Counted from the first letter of the stretch, positions 50,281-62,360 are shown. The stretch is DNA of 64,000 nt from Crotalaria pallida (GCA_037953625.1 CM075656.1:63507001-63571000), one strand, 5' to 3'. The notes: generated from the letters alone by a model not told the origin. Program-made: numbers and translations.

Positions 50281-51941
50281 GCTTGTTATCCCAAGGGACG
50301 TAGAGGGTGTAGCATGAGTCCTTGGAGGTTCTAACAATTGTAGAATGGTTAAGAGAGTATTCTAAAGGCTTAGAATGGCCTAGGAATGTGTATTAGGACT
50401 TATAAGAACCATTAGAATGATCCTAAACATTGCTTGGTACCCGAAGGGACGTAGCGGGTGTAGCATGAGTCCTTGGAGGTTCTAACAAGTGTAGAATGGT
50501 TAGGAGAGTATTCTAAAGGCTTAGAATGGTCTAGGAATGTGTATTAGGACATATAAGAACATTTAGAATGATCCTAAACATTGCTTGGTACCCTAATTGA
50601 CGTAGAGAGTGTAGCATGAGTCCTTGGAGGTTCTAACAAGTGTAGAATGGTTAAGAGAGTATTCTAAAGGCTTAGAATGGTCTAGGAATGTGTATTAGGA
50701 TATATACGAACATTTAGAATGATCCTAAACATTGCTTGGTACCCCAAGGGACGTAGAGGGTGTAGCATGAGTCCTTGGAGGTTCTAACAAGTGTAGAATG
50801 GTTAAGAGAGTATTCTAAAGGCTTAGAATGGTCTAGGAATGTGTATTAGGACTTATAAGAACCATTAGAATGATCCTAAACATTGCTTGGTACCCGAAGG
50901 GACGTAGAGGGTGTAGCATGAGTCCTTGGAGGTTCTAAAAAGTGTAGAATGGTTAGGAAAGTAATCTAAAGGCTTAGAATGGTCTAGGAATGTGTATTAG
51001 GACTTATAAGAAACATTAGAATGATCCTAAACATTGCTTGTTATCCCAAGGGACGTAGAGGGTGTAGCATGAGTCCTTGGAGGTTCTAACAATTGTAGAA
51101 TGGTTAAGAGAGTATTCTAAAGGCTTAGAATGGCCTAGGAATGTGTATTAGGACTTATAAGAACCATTAGAATGATCCTAAACATTGCTTGGTACCCGAA
51201 GGGACGTAGCGGGTGTAGCATGAGTCCTTGGAGGTTCTAACAAGTGTAGAATGGTTAGGAGAGTATTCTAAAGGCTTAGAATGGTCTAGGAATGTGTATT
51301 AGGACATATAAGAACATTTAGAATGATCCTAAACATTGCTTGGTACCCTATTGGACGTAGAGAGTGTAGCATGAGTCCTTGGAGGTTCTAACAAGTGTAG
51401 AATGGTTAAGAGAGTATTCTAAAGGCTTAGAATGGTCTAGGAATGTGTATTAGGATATATACGAACATTTAGAATGATCCTAAACATTGCTTGGTACCCC
51501 AAGGGACGTAGAGGGTGTAGCATGAGTCCTTGGAGGTTCTAACAAGTGTAGAATGGTTAAGAGAGTATTCTAAAGGCTTAGAATGGTCTAGGAATGTGTA
51601 TTAGGATATATACGAACATTTAGAATGATCCTAAACATTGTTTGGTACCCCAAGGGACGTAGAGGGTGTAGCATGAGTCCTTGGAGGTTCTAACAAGTGT
51701 AGAATGGTTATGAGAGTATTCTAAAGGCTTAGAATGGTCTAGGAATGTGTATTAGGACTTATAAGAACCATTAGAATGATCCTAAACATTGCTTGGTACC
51801 CGAAGGGACGTAGAGGGTGTAGCATGAGTCCTTGGAGGTTCTAAAAAGTGTAGAATGGTTAGGAAAGTAATCTAAAGGCTTAGAATGGTCTAGGAATGTG
51901 TATTAGGACTTATAAGAAACATTAGAATGATCCTAAACATT
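50281..51941. repeat. 11-mer HOR (1661 bp), zone 6, copy 2
   Basis: Same 5+6 order as copy 1. The six-monomer half has a V head (cctattgg, 51338) where copy 1 has T3 (49677). The V head may have come by conversion from the V units near 46204 and 48016, or the T3 may be the newcomer. Confidence 0.92.
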
Positions 51942-53602
51942 GCTTGTTATCCCAAGGGACGTAGAGGGTGTAGCATGAGTCCTTGGAGGTTCTAACAATT
52001 GTAGAATGGTTAAGAGAGTATTCTAAAGGCTTAGAATGGCCTAGGAATGTGTATTAGGACTTATAAGAACCATTAGAATGATCCTAAACATTGCTTGGTA
52101 CCCGAAGGGACGTAGCGGGTGTAGCATGAGTCCTTGAAGGTTCTAACAAGTGTAGAATGGTTAGGAGAGTATTCTAAAGGCTTAGAATGGTCTAGGAATG
52201 TGTATTAGGACATATAAGAACATTTAGAATGATCCTAAACATTGCTTGGTACCCTAATTGACGTAGAGAGTGTAGCATGAGTCCTTGGAGGTTCTAACAA
52301 GTGTAGAATGGTTAAGAGAGTATTCTAAAGGCTTAGAATGGTCTAGGAATGTGTATTAGGATATATACGAACATTTAGAATGATCCTAAACATTGCTTGG
52401 TACCCCAAGGGACGTAGAGGGTGTAGCATGAGTCCTTGGAGGTTCTAACAAGTGTAGAATGGTTAAGAGAGTATTCTAAAGGCTTAGAATGGTCTAGGAA
52501 TGTGTATTAGGACTTATAAGAACCATTAGAATGATCCTAAACATTGCTTGGTACCCGAAGGGACGTAGAAGGTGTAGCATGAGTCCTTGGAGGTTCTAAA
52601 AAGTGTAGAATGGTTAGGAAAGTAATCTAAAGGCTTAGAATGGTCTAGGAATGTGTATTAGGACTTATAAGAAACATTAGAATGATCCTAAACATTGCTT
52701 GTTATCCCAAGGGACGTAGAGGGTGTAGCATGAGTCCTTGGAGGTTCTAACAATTGTAGAATGGTTAAGAGAGTATTCTAAAGGCTTAGAATGGCCTAGG
52801 AATGTGTATTAGGACTTATAAGAACCATTAGAATGATCCTAAACATTGCTTGGTACCCGAAGGGACGTAGCGGGTGTAGCATGAGTCCTTGGAGGTTCTA
52901 ACAAGTGTAGAATGGTTAGGAGAGTATTCTAAAGGCTTAGAATGGTCTAGGAATGTGTATTAGGACATATAAGAACATTTAGAATGATCCTAAACATTGC
53001 TTGGTACCCTATTGGATGTAGAGAGTGTAGCATGAGTCCTTGGAGGTTCTAACAAGTGTAGAATGGTTAAGAGAGTATTCTAAAGGCTTAGAATGGTTTA
53101 GGAATGTGTATTAGGATATATACGAACATTTAGAATGATCCTAAACATTGCTTGGTACCCCAAGGGACGTAGAGGGTGTAGCATGAGTCCTTGGAGGTTC
53201 TAACAAGTGTAGAATGGTTAAGAGAGTATTCTAAAGGCTTAGAATGGTCTAGGAATGTGTATTAGGATATATACGAACATTTAGAATGATCCTAAACATT
53301 GTTTGGTACCCCAAGGGACGTAGAGGGTGTAGCATGAGTCCTTGGAGGTTCTAACAAGTGTAGAATGGTTATGAGAGTATTCTAAAGGCTTAGAATGGTC
53401 TAGGAATGTGTATTAGGACTTATAAGAACCATTAGAATGATCCTAAACATTGCTTGGTACCCGAAGGGACGTAGAGGGTGTAGCATGAGTCCTTGGAGGT
53501 TCTAAAAAGTGTAGAATGGTTAGGAAAGTAATCTAAAGGCTTAGAATGGTCTAGGAATGTGTATTAGGACTTATAAGAAACATTAGAATGATCCTAAACA
53601 TT
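51942..53602. repeat. 11-mer HOR (1661 bp), zone 6, copy 3
   Basis: Same order as copy 2, with the V head in the second half (52999), which also carries ggatgtag and ggtttagg. Private changes are ccttgaagg at 52093 and tagaaggtg at 52546. Confidence 0.92.
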
Positions 53603-54055
53603 GCTTGTTATCCCAAGGGACGTAGAGGGTGTAGCATGAGTCCTTGGAGGTTCTAACAATTGTAGAATGGTTAAGAGAGTATTCTAAAGGCTTAGAATGG
53701 CCTAGGAATGTGTATTAGGACTTATAAGAACCATTAGAATGATCCTAAACATTGCTTGGTACCCGAAGGGACGTAGCGGGTGTAGCATGAGTCCTTGGAG
53801 GTTCTAACAAGTGTAGAATGGTTAGGAGAGTATTCTAAAGGCTTAGAATGGTCTAGGAATGTGTATTAGGACATATAAGAACATTTAGAATGATCCTAAA
53901 CATTGCTTGGTACCCTAATTGACGTAGAGAGTGTAGCATGAGTCCTTGGAGGTTCTAACAAGTGTAGAATGGTTAAGAGAGTATTCTAAAGGCTTAGAAT
54001 GGTCTAGGAATGTGTATTAGGATATATACGAACATTTAGAATGATCCTAAACATT
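53603..54055. repeat. 11-mer HOR, truncated copy (3 monomers)
   Basis: U, G-K gtagcggg and T3-M, then a switch at 54056 to the T1 gatctt block of zone 5 type. The identical switch occurs at 62360/62361, so the joint itself has been duplicated. Confidence 0.88.
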
Positions 54056-54961
54056 GCTTGGTACCCTAAAGGACGTAGAGAGTGTAGCATGAGTCCTTGG
54101 AGGTTCTAACAAGTGTAGAATGGTTAAGAGAGTATTCTAATGGCTTAGAATGTTCTAGGAATGTGTATTAGGATATATACGAACATTTAGAATGATCTTA
54201 AACATTGCTTGGTACGCTAATGGACGTAGAGAGTGTAGCATGAGTCCTTGTAGGTTCTAACAAGTGTAGAATGGTTAAGAGAGTATTCTAAAGGCTTAGA
54301 ATGGTCTAGGAATGTGTATTAGGATATATACGAACATTTAGAATGATCCTAAACATTGCTTGGTACCCTAATGGACGTAGAGAGTGTAGCATGAGTCCTT
54401 GGAGGTTCTAACAAGTGTAGAATGGTTAAGAGAGTATTCTAAAGGCTTAGAATGGTCTAGGAATGTGTATTAGGATTTATAAAAACCATTTGAATGATCC
54501 TAAACATTGCTTGGTACCCGAAGGGACGTAGAGGGTGTAGCATGAGTCCTTGGAGGTTCTAACAAGTGTAGAATGGTTAAGAAAGTAATCTAAAGGCTTA
54601 GAATGGTCTAGGAATGTGTATTAGGACTTATAAGAACCATTAGAATGATCCTAAACATTGCTTGGTACCCGAAGGGACGTAGAGGGTGTAGCATGAGTCC
54701 TTGGAGGTTCTAACAAGTGTAGAATGGTTAGGAGAGTATTCTAAAGGATTAGAATGGTCTAGGAATGTGTATTAGGACATATAAGAACATTTAGAATGAT
54801 CCTAAACATTGCTTGGTACCCCAAGGGACGTAGAGGGTGTAGCATGAGTCCTTGGAGGTTCTAACAAGTGTAGAATGGTTAAGAGAGTATTCTAAAGGCT
54901 TAGAATGGTCTAGGAATGTGTATTAGGACTAATAAGAACCATTAGAATGATCCTAAACATT

Positions 54962-55112
54962 GCTTGGTACCCGAAGGGACGTAGAGAGTGTAGCATGAGT
55001 CCTTGGAGGTTCTAACAAGTGTAGAATGGTTAAGAAAGTAATCTAATGGCTTAGAATGTTCTAGGAATGTGTATTAGGATATATACGAACATTTAGAATG
55101 ATCTTAAACATT
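54962..55112. repeat. Hybrid monomer with narrow breakpoint (about 55041-55047)
   Basis: It starts as the G(gag) aagaaagtaatc unit that follows O elsewhere, then continues as T1 from ctaatgg with gttcta, M tail and gatctt. The last G-type difference is at p80 and the first T1-type at p86, so the switch lies within about seven bases. It is the joint of the 906-bp duplication. Confidence 0.88.
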
Positions 55113-56169
55113 GCTTGGTACGCTAATGGACGTAGAGAGTGTAGCATGAGTCCTTGTAGGTTCTAACAAGTGTAGAATGGTTAAGAGAGTATTCTAAAGG
55201 CTTAGAATGGTCTAGGAATGTGTATTAGGATATATACGAACATTTAGAATGATCCTAAACATTGCTTGGTACCCTAATGGACGTAGAGAGTGTAGCATGA
55301 GTCCTTGGAGGTTCTAACAAGTGTAGAATGGTTAAGAGAGTATTCTAAAGGCTTAGAATGGTCTAGGAATGTGTATTAGGATTTATAAAAACCATTTGAA
55401 TGATCCTAAACATTGCTTGGTACCCGAAGGGACGTAGAGGGTGTAGCATGAGTCCTTGGAGGTTCTAACAAGTGTAGAATGGTTAAGAAAGTAATCTAAA
55501 GGCTTAGAATGGTCTAGGAATGTGTATTAGGACTTATAAGAACCATTAGAATGATCCTAAACATTGCTTGGTACCCGAAGGGACGTAGAGGGTGTAGCAT
55601 GAGTCCTTGGAGGTTCTAACAAGTGTAGAATGGTTAGGAGAGTATTCTAAAGGATTAGAATGGTCTAGGAATGTGTATTAGGACATATAAGAACATTTAG
55701 AATGATCCTAAACATTGCTTGGTACCCCAAGGGACGTAGAGGGTGTAGCATGAGTCCTTGGAGGTTCTAACAAGTGTAGAATGGTTAAGAGAGTATTCTA
55801 AAGGCTTAGAATGGTCTAGGAATGTGTATTAGGACTAATAAGAACCATTAGAATGATCCTAAACATTGCTTGGTACCCTAAAGGACGTAGAGAGTGTAGC
55901 ATGAGTCCTTGGAGGTTCTAACAAGTGTAGAATGGTTAAGAGAGTATTCTAATGGCTTAGAATGTTCTAGGAATGTGTATTAGGATATATACGAACATTT
56001 AGAATGATCTTAAACATTGCTTGGTACGCTAATGGACGTAGAGAGTGTAGCATGAGTCCTTGTAGGTTCTAACAAGTGTAGAATGGTTAAGAGAGTATTC
56101 TAAAGGCTTAGAATGGTCTAGGAATGTGTATTAGGATATATACGAACATTTAGAATGATCCTAAACATT

Positions 56170-56320
56170 GCTTGGTACCCTAATGGACGTAGAGAGTGTA
56201 GCATGAGTCCTTGGAGGTTCTAACAAGTGTAGAATGGTTAAGAGAGTATTCTAAAGGCTTAGAATGGTCTAGGAATGTGTATTAGGATTTATAAAAACCA
56301 TTAGAATGATCCTAAACATT
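56170..56320. repeat. Hybrid monomer: T2-N body, agaatg end
   Basis: T2 head and atttataaaaacc tail, but the final part is ccattagaatg instead of the ccatttgaatg of N units. The next unit has an intermediate head ggtatccc (between ggtacccc and the U head gttatccc) and then becomes C with gttatgag. The joint back into zone 6 sequence therefore lies near 56300-56330. Confidence 0.75.
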
Positions 56321-57528
56321 GCTTGGTATCCCAAGGGACGTAGAGGGTGTAGCATGAGTCCTTGGAGGTTCTAACAAGTGTAGAATGGTTATGAGAGTAT
56401 TCTAAAGGCTTAGAATGGTCTAGGAATGTGTATTAGGACTTATAAGAACCATTAGAATGATCCTAAACATTGCTTGGTACCCGAAGGGACGTAGAGGGTG
56501 TAGCATGAGTCCTTGGAGGTTCTAAAAAGTGTAGAATGGTAAGGAAAGTAATCTAAAGGCTTAGAATGGTCTAGGAATGTGTATTAGGACTTATAAGAAA
56601 CATTAGAATGATCCTAAACATTGCTTGTTATCCCAAGGGACGTAGAGGGTGTAGCATGAGTCCTTGGAGGTTCTAACAATTGTAGAATGGTTAAGAGAGT
56701 ATTCTAAAGGCTTAGAATGGCCTAGGAATGTGTATTAGGACTTATAAGAACCATTAGAATGATCCTAAACATTGCTTGGTACCCGAAGGGACGTAGAGGG
56801 TGTAGCATGAGTCCTTGGAGGTTCTAACAAGTGTAGAATGGTTAGGAGAGTATTCTAAAGGCTTAGAATGGTCTAGGAATGTGTATTAGGACATATAAGA
56901 ACATTTAGAATGATCCTAAACATTGCTTGGTACCCTAATTGACGTAGAGAGTGTAGCATGAGTCCTTGGAGGTTCTAACAAGTGCAGAATGGTTAAGAGA
57001 GTATTCTAAAGGCTTAGAATGGTCTAGGAATGTGTATTAGGATATATACGAACATTTAGAATGATCCTAAACATTGCATGGTACCCCAAGGGTCGTAGAG
57101 GGTGTACCATGAGTCCTTGGAGGCTCTAACAAGTGTAGAATGGTTAAGAGAGTATTCTAAAGGCAAAGAATGGTCTACGAATGTGTATTAGGACTTATAA
57201 GAACCATTAGAATGATCCTAAACATTGCTTGGTACCCCAAGGGACGTAGAGGGTGTAGCATGAGTCCTTGGAGGTTCTAACAAGTGTAGAATGGTTAGGA
57301 GAGTACTCTAAAGGCTTAGAATGGTCTAGGAATGTCTATTAGGACATATAAGAATATTTAGAAGGATCCTAAACATGGCTTGGTACCCTAAAGGACGTAG
57401 AGAGTGTAGCATGAGTCCTTGGAGGTTCTAACAAGTGTAGAATGGTTAAGAGAGTATTCTAATGGCTTAGAATGTTCTAGGAATGTGTATTAGGATATAT
57501 ACGAACATTTAGAATGATCCTAAACATG
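56321..57528. repeat. 8 monomers leading into super-repeat copy 2
   Basis: C-L with gttatgag, G with R tail and ggtaagg, U (56623), G-K with ordinary gtagaggg, T3 gtgcag (56925), H with gggtcg (57076), C with gtactc and agaatattt, T1-M with catggc. From U onward this matches 46959-47864. Confidence 0.85.
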
Positions 57529-58132
57529 GCTTGGTAACCTAAAGGACGTAGAGAGTGTAGCATGAGTCCTTGGAGGTTCTAACATGTGTAGAATGGTTAA
57601 GAGAGTATTCTAATGGCTTAGAATGTTCTAGGAATGTGTATTAGGACTTATAAGAACATTTAGAATGATCCTAAACATTGCTTGGTACCCTATTGGACGT
57701 AGAGAGTGTAGCATGAGTCCTTGGAGGTTCTAACAAGTGTAGAATGGTTAAGAGAGTATTCTAATGGCTTAGAATGTTCTAGGAATGTGTATTAGGATAT
57801 ATACGAACATTTAGAATGATCCTAAACATGGCTTGGTAACCTAAAGGACGTAGAGAGTGTAGCATGAGTCCTTGGAGGTTCTAACATGTGTAGAATGGTT
57901 AAGAGAGTATTCTAATGGCTTAGAATGTTCTAGGAATGTGTATTAGGACTTATAAGAACATTTAGAATGATCCTAAACATTGCTTGGTACCCTATTGGAC
58001 GTAGAGAGTGTAGCATGAGTCCTTGGAGGTTCTAACAAGTGTAGAATGGTTAAGAGAGTATTCTAAAGGCTTAGAATGGTCTAGGAATGTGTATTAGGAT
58101 ATATACGAACATTTAGAATGATCCTAAACATT
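57529..58132. repeat. 2-monomer tandem duplication W-V (2 x 302 bp)
   Basis: W (57529), V-headed hybrid (57680), W (57831), V (57982). Both W units carry the private change aacatgtg (57585 and 57887), absent from W at 41977, 46053 and 47865. The first V unit has the V head followed by ctaatgg, gttcta and catggc of the T1 unit that precedes W, so it is the crossover joint. Confidence 0.9.
57680..57830. repeat. Hybrid monomer: V head, T1 tail
   Basis: Head cctattgg as in V units; from p86 it reads ctaatgg, gttcta, M tail and a catggc junction as in the T1 unit at 57378. The switch is between about p14 and p86. Confidence 0.85.
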
Positions 58133-58585
58133 GCTTGGTACCCCAAGGGACGTAGAGGGTGTAGCATGAGTCCTTGGAGGTTCTAACAAGTGTAGAATGG
58201 TTAAGAGAGTATTCTAAAGGCTTAGAATGGTCTAGGAATGTGTATTAGGATATATACGAACATTTAGAATGATCCTAAACATTGTTTGGTACCCCAAGGG
58301 ACGTAGAGGGTGTAGCATGAGTCCTTGGAGGTTCTAACAAGTGTAGAATGGTTATGAGAGTATTCTAAAGGCTTAGAATGGTCTAGGAATGTGTATTAGG
58401 ACTTATAAGAACCATTAGAATGATCCTAAACATTGCTTGGTACCCGAAGGGACGTAGAGGGTGTAGCATGAGTCCTTGGAGGTTCTAAAAAGTGTAGAAT
58501 GGTTAGGAAAGTAATCTAAAGGCTTAGAATGGTCTAGGAATGTGTATTAGGACTTATAAGAAACATTAGAATGATCCTAAACATT
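58133..58585. repeat. 3-monomer link C-M, C-L (gttatgag), G-R
   Basis: Equivalent of 48167-48619, joining the W-V units to the first complete 11-mer of super-repeat copy 2. The middle unit has ttatgag where 48318 has a private tgatgag. Confidence 0.85.
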
Positions 58586-60246
58586 GCTTGTTATCCCAAG
58601 GGACGTAGAGGGTGTAGCATGAGTCCTTGGAGGTTCTAACAATTGTAGAATGGTTAAGAGAGTATTCTAAAGGCTTAGAATGGCCTAGGAATGTGTATTA
58701 GGACTTATAAGAACCATTAGAATGATCCTAAACATTGCTTGGTACCCGAAGGGACATAGCGGGTGTAGCATGAGTCCTTGGAGGTTCTAACAAGTGTAGA
58801 ATGGTTAGGAGAGTATTCTAAAGGCTTAGAATGGTCTAGGAATGTGTATTAGGACATATAAGAACATTTAGAATGATCCTAAACATTGCTTGGTACCCTA
58901 ATTGACGTAGAGAGTGTAGCATGAGTCCTTGGAGGTTCTAACAAGTGTAGAATGGTTAAGAGAGTATTCTAAAGGCTTAGAATGGTCTAGGAATGTGTAT
59001 TAGGATATATACGAACATTTAGAATGATCCTAAACATTGCTTGGTACCCCAAGGGACGTAGAGGGTGTAGCATGAGTCCTTGGAGGTTCTAACAAGTGTA
59101 GAATGGTTAAGAGAGTATTCTAAAGGCTTAGAATGGTCTAGGAATGTGTATTAGGACTTATAAGAACCATTAGAATGATCCTAAACATTGCTTGGTACCC
59201 GAAGGGACGTAGAGGGTGTAGCATGAGTCCTTGGAGGTTCTAAAAAGTGTAGAATGGTTAGGAAAGTAATCTAAAGGCTTAGAATGGTCTAGGAATGTGT
59301 ATTAGGACTTATAAGAAACATTAGAATGATCCTAAACATTGCTTGTTATCCCAAGGGACGTAGAGGGTGTAGCATGAGTCCTTGGAGGTTCTAACAATTG
59401 TAGAATGGTTAAGAGAGTATTCTAAAGGCTTAGAATGGCCTAGGAATGTGTATTAGGACTTATAAGAACCATTTGAATGATCCTAAACATTGCTTGGTAC
59501 CCGAAGGGACGTAGCGGGTGTAGCATGAGTCCTTGGAGGTTCTAACAAGTGTAGAATGGTTAGGAGAGTATTCTAAAGGCTTAGAATGGTCTAGGAATGT
59601 GTATTAGGACATATAAGAACATTTAGAATGATCCTAAACATTGCTTGGTACCCTAATTGACGTAGAGAGTGTAGCATGAGTCCTTGGAGGTTCTAACAAG
59701 TGTAGAATGGTTAAGAGAGTATTCTAAAGGCTTAGAATGGTCTAGGAATGTGTATTAGGATATATACGAACATTTAGAATGATCCTAAACATTGCTTGGT
59801 ACCCCAAGGGACGTAGAGGGTGTAGCATGAGTCCTTGGAGGTTCTAACAAGTGTAGAATGGTTAAGAGAGTATTCTAAAGGCTTAGAATGGTCTAGGAAT
59901 GTGTATTAGGATATATACGAACATTTAGAATGATCCTAAACATTGTTTGGTACCCTAAGGGACGTAGAGGGTGTAGCATGAGTCCTTGGAGGTTCTAACA
60001 AGTGTAGAATGGTTATGAGAGTATTCTAAAGGCTTAGAATGGTCTAGGAATGTGTATTAGGACTTATAAGAACCATTAGAATGATCCTAAACATTGCTTG
60101 GTACCCGAAGGGACGTAGAGGGTGTAGCATGAGTCCTTGGAGGTTCTAAAAAGTGTAGAATGGTTAGGAAAGTAATCTAAAGGCTTAGAATGGTCTAGGA
60201 ATGTGTATTAGGACTTATAAGAAACATTAGAATGATCCTAAACATT
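58586..60246. repeat. 11-mer HOR (1661 bp), super-repeat copy 2, unit 1
   Basis: U, G-K gtagcggg (with gacatag at 58751-58758), T3-M, C-L, G-R, U (59341, with a ccatttg tail), G-K, T3-M, C-M, C with gttatgag (ccctaaggg head at 59945), G-R. T3 is in the second half, as in 48620-50280, its expected counterpart. Confidence 0.92.
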
Positions 60247-61907
60247 GCTTGTTATCCCAAGGGACGTAGAGGGTGTAGCATGAGTCCTTGGAGGTTCTAA
60301 CAATTGTAGAATGGTTAAGAGAGTATTCTAAAGGCTTAGAATGGCCTAGGAATGTGTATTAGGACTTATAAGAACCATTAGAATGATCCTAAACATTGCT
60401 TGGTACCCGAAGGGACGTAGCGGGTGTAGCCTGAGTCCTTGGAGGTTCTAACAAGTGTAGAATGGTTAGGAGAGTATTCTAAAGGCTTAGAATGGTCTAG
60501 GAATGTGTATTAGGACATATAAGAACATTTAGAATGATCCTAAACATTGCTTGGTACCCTAATTGACGTAGAGAGTGTAGCATGATTCCTTGGAGGTTCT
60601 AACAAGTGTAGAATGGTTAAGAGAGTATTCTAAAGGCTTAGAATGGTCTAGGAATGTGTATTAGGATATATACGAACATTTAGAATGATCCTAAACATTG
60701 CTTGGTACCCCAAGGGACGTAGAGGGTGTAGCATGAGTCCTTGGAGGTTCTAACAAGTGTAGAATGGTTAAGAGAGTATTCTAAAGGCTTAGAATGGTCT
60801 AGGAATGTGTATTAGGACTTATAAGAACCATTAGAATGATCCTAAACATTGCTTGGTACCCGAAGGGACGTAGAGGGTGTAGCATGAGTCCTTGGAGGTT
60901 CTAAAAAGTGTAGAATGGTTAGGAAAGTAATCTAAAGGCTTAGAATGGTCTAGGAATGTGTATTAGGACTTATAAGAAACATTAGAATGATCCTAAACAT
61001 TGCTTGTTATCCCAAGGGACGTAGAGGGTGTAGCATGAGTCCTTGGAGGTTCTAACAATTGTAGAATGGTTAAGAGAGTATTCTAAAGGCTTAGAATGGC
61101 CTAGGAATGTGTATTAGGACTTATAAGAACCATTAGAATGATCCTAAACATTGCTTGGTACCCGAAGGGACGTAGCGGGTGTAGCATGAGTCCTTGGAGG
61201 TTCTAACAAGTGTAGAATGGTTAGGAGAGTATTCTAAAGGCTTAGAATGGTCTAGGAATGTGTATTAGGACATATAAGAACATTTAGAATGATCCTAAAC
61301 ATTGCTTGGTACCCTATTGGACGTAGAGAGTGTAGCATGAGTCCTTGGAGGTTCTAACAAGTTTAGAATGGTTAAGAGAGTATTCTAAAGGCTTAGAATG
61401 GTCTAGGAATGTGTATTAGGATATATACGAACATTTAGAATGATCCTAAACATTGCTTGGTACCCCAAGGGACGTAGAGGGTGTAGCATGAGTCCTTGGA
61501 GGTTCTAACAAGTGTAGAATGGTTAAGAGAGTATTCTAAAGGCTTAGAATGGTCTAGGAATGTGTATTAGGATATATACGAACATTTAGAATGATCCTAA
61601 ACATTGTTTGGTACCCCAAGGGACGTAGAGGGTGTAGCATGAGTCCTTGGAGGTTCTAACAAGTGTAGAATGGTTAAGAGAGTATTCTAAAGGCTTAGAA
61701 TGGTCTAGGAATGTGTATTAGGACTTATAAGAACCATTAGAATGATCCTAAACATTGCTTGGTACCCGAAGGGACGTAGAGGGTGTAGCATGAGTCCTTG
61801 GAGGTTCTAAAAAGTGTAGAATGGTTAGGAAAGTAATCTAAAGGCTTAGAATGGTCTAGGAATGTGTATTAGGACTTATAAGAAACATTAGAATGATCCT
61901 AAACATT
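60247..61907. repeat. 11-mer HOR (1661 bp), super-repeat copy 2, unit 2
   Basis: Same order, with a V head (61304) in the second half, as in 50281-51941 and 51942-53602. Private changes are gcctgag (60398 unit), atgattcc (60549 unit) and gtttagaatgg (61304 unit). The unit at 61606 has ttaagag instead of ttatgag. Confidence 0.92.
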
Positions 61908-62360
61908 GCTTGTTATCCCAAGGGACATAGAGGGTGTAGCATGAGTCCTTGGAGGTTCTAACAATTGTAGAATGGTTAAGAGAGTATTCTAAAGGCTTAG
62001 AATGGCCTAGGAATGTGTATTAGGACTTATAAGAACCATTAGAATGATCCTAAACATTGCTTGGTACCCGAAGGGACGTAGCGGGTGTAGCATGAGTCCT
62101 TGGAGGTTCTAACAAGTGTAGAATGGTTAGGAGAGTATTCTAAAGGCTTAGAATGGTCTAGGAATGTGTATTAGGACATATAAGAACATTTAGAATGATC
62201 CTAAACATTGCTTGGTACCCTAATTGACGTAGAGAGTGTAGCATGAGTCCTTGGAGGTTCTAACAAGTGTAGAATGGTTAAGAGAGTATTCTAAAGGCTT
62301 AGAATGGTCTAGGAATGTGTATTAGGATATATACGAACATTTAGAATGATCCTAAACATT
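61908..62360. repeat. 11-mer HOR, truncated copy (3 monomers)
   Basis: U (with ggacatag), G-K gtagcggg, T3-M, then the switch to T1 gatctt at 62361. It mirrors 53603-54055. Confidence 0.88.

Larger units (their letters stand above)
54056..56320. repeat. 6-monomer tandem block, 2.5 copies (906-bp period)
   Basis: 54056-54961: T1 gatctt, tacgctaatgg unit with ccttgtagg, T2-N, G-L, G-K ggattag, C-O. 54962-55867 repeats it, with the first unit a hybrid. 55868-56320 starts a third copy: T1, tacgctaatgg unit, T2-N-like unit. The six units are the first six of the zone 5 10-monomer block (42581, 44090), except that the second unit has the tacgctaatgg head. Confidence 0.88.

Noticed and set aside
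48771..62209. CENP-B box in units with gtagcggg
   Set aside because: These units have a CGGG, but the upstream TTCG and the A at the required spacing are missing. The few ttcg occurrences (for example ccattcg, ccttcgagg) are not followed by CGGG.
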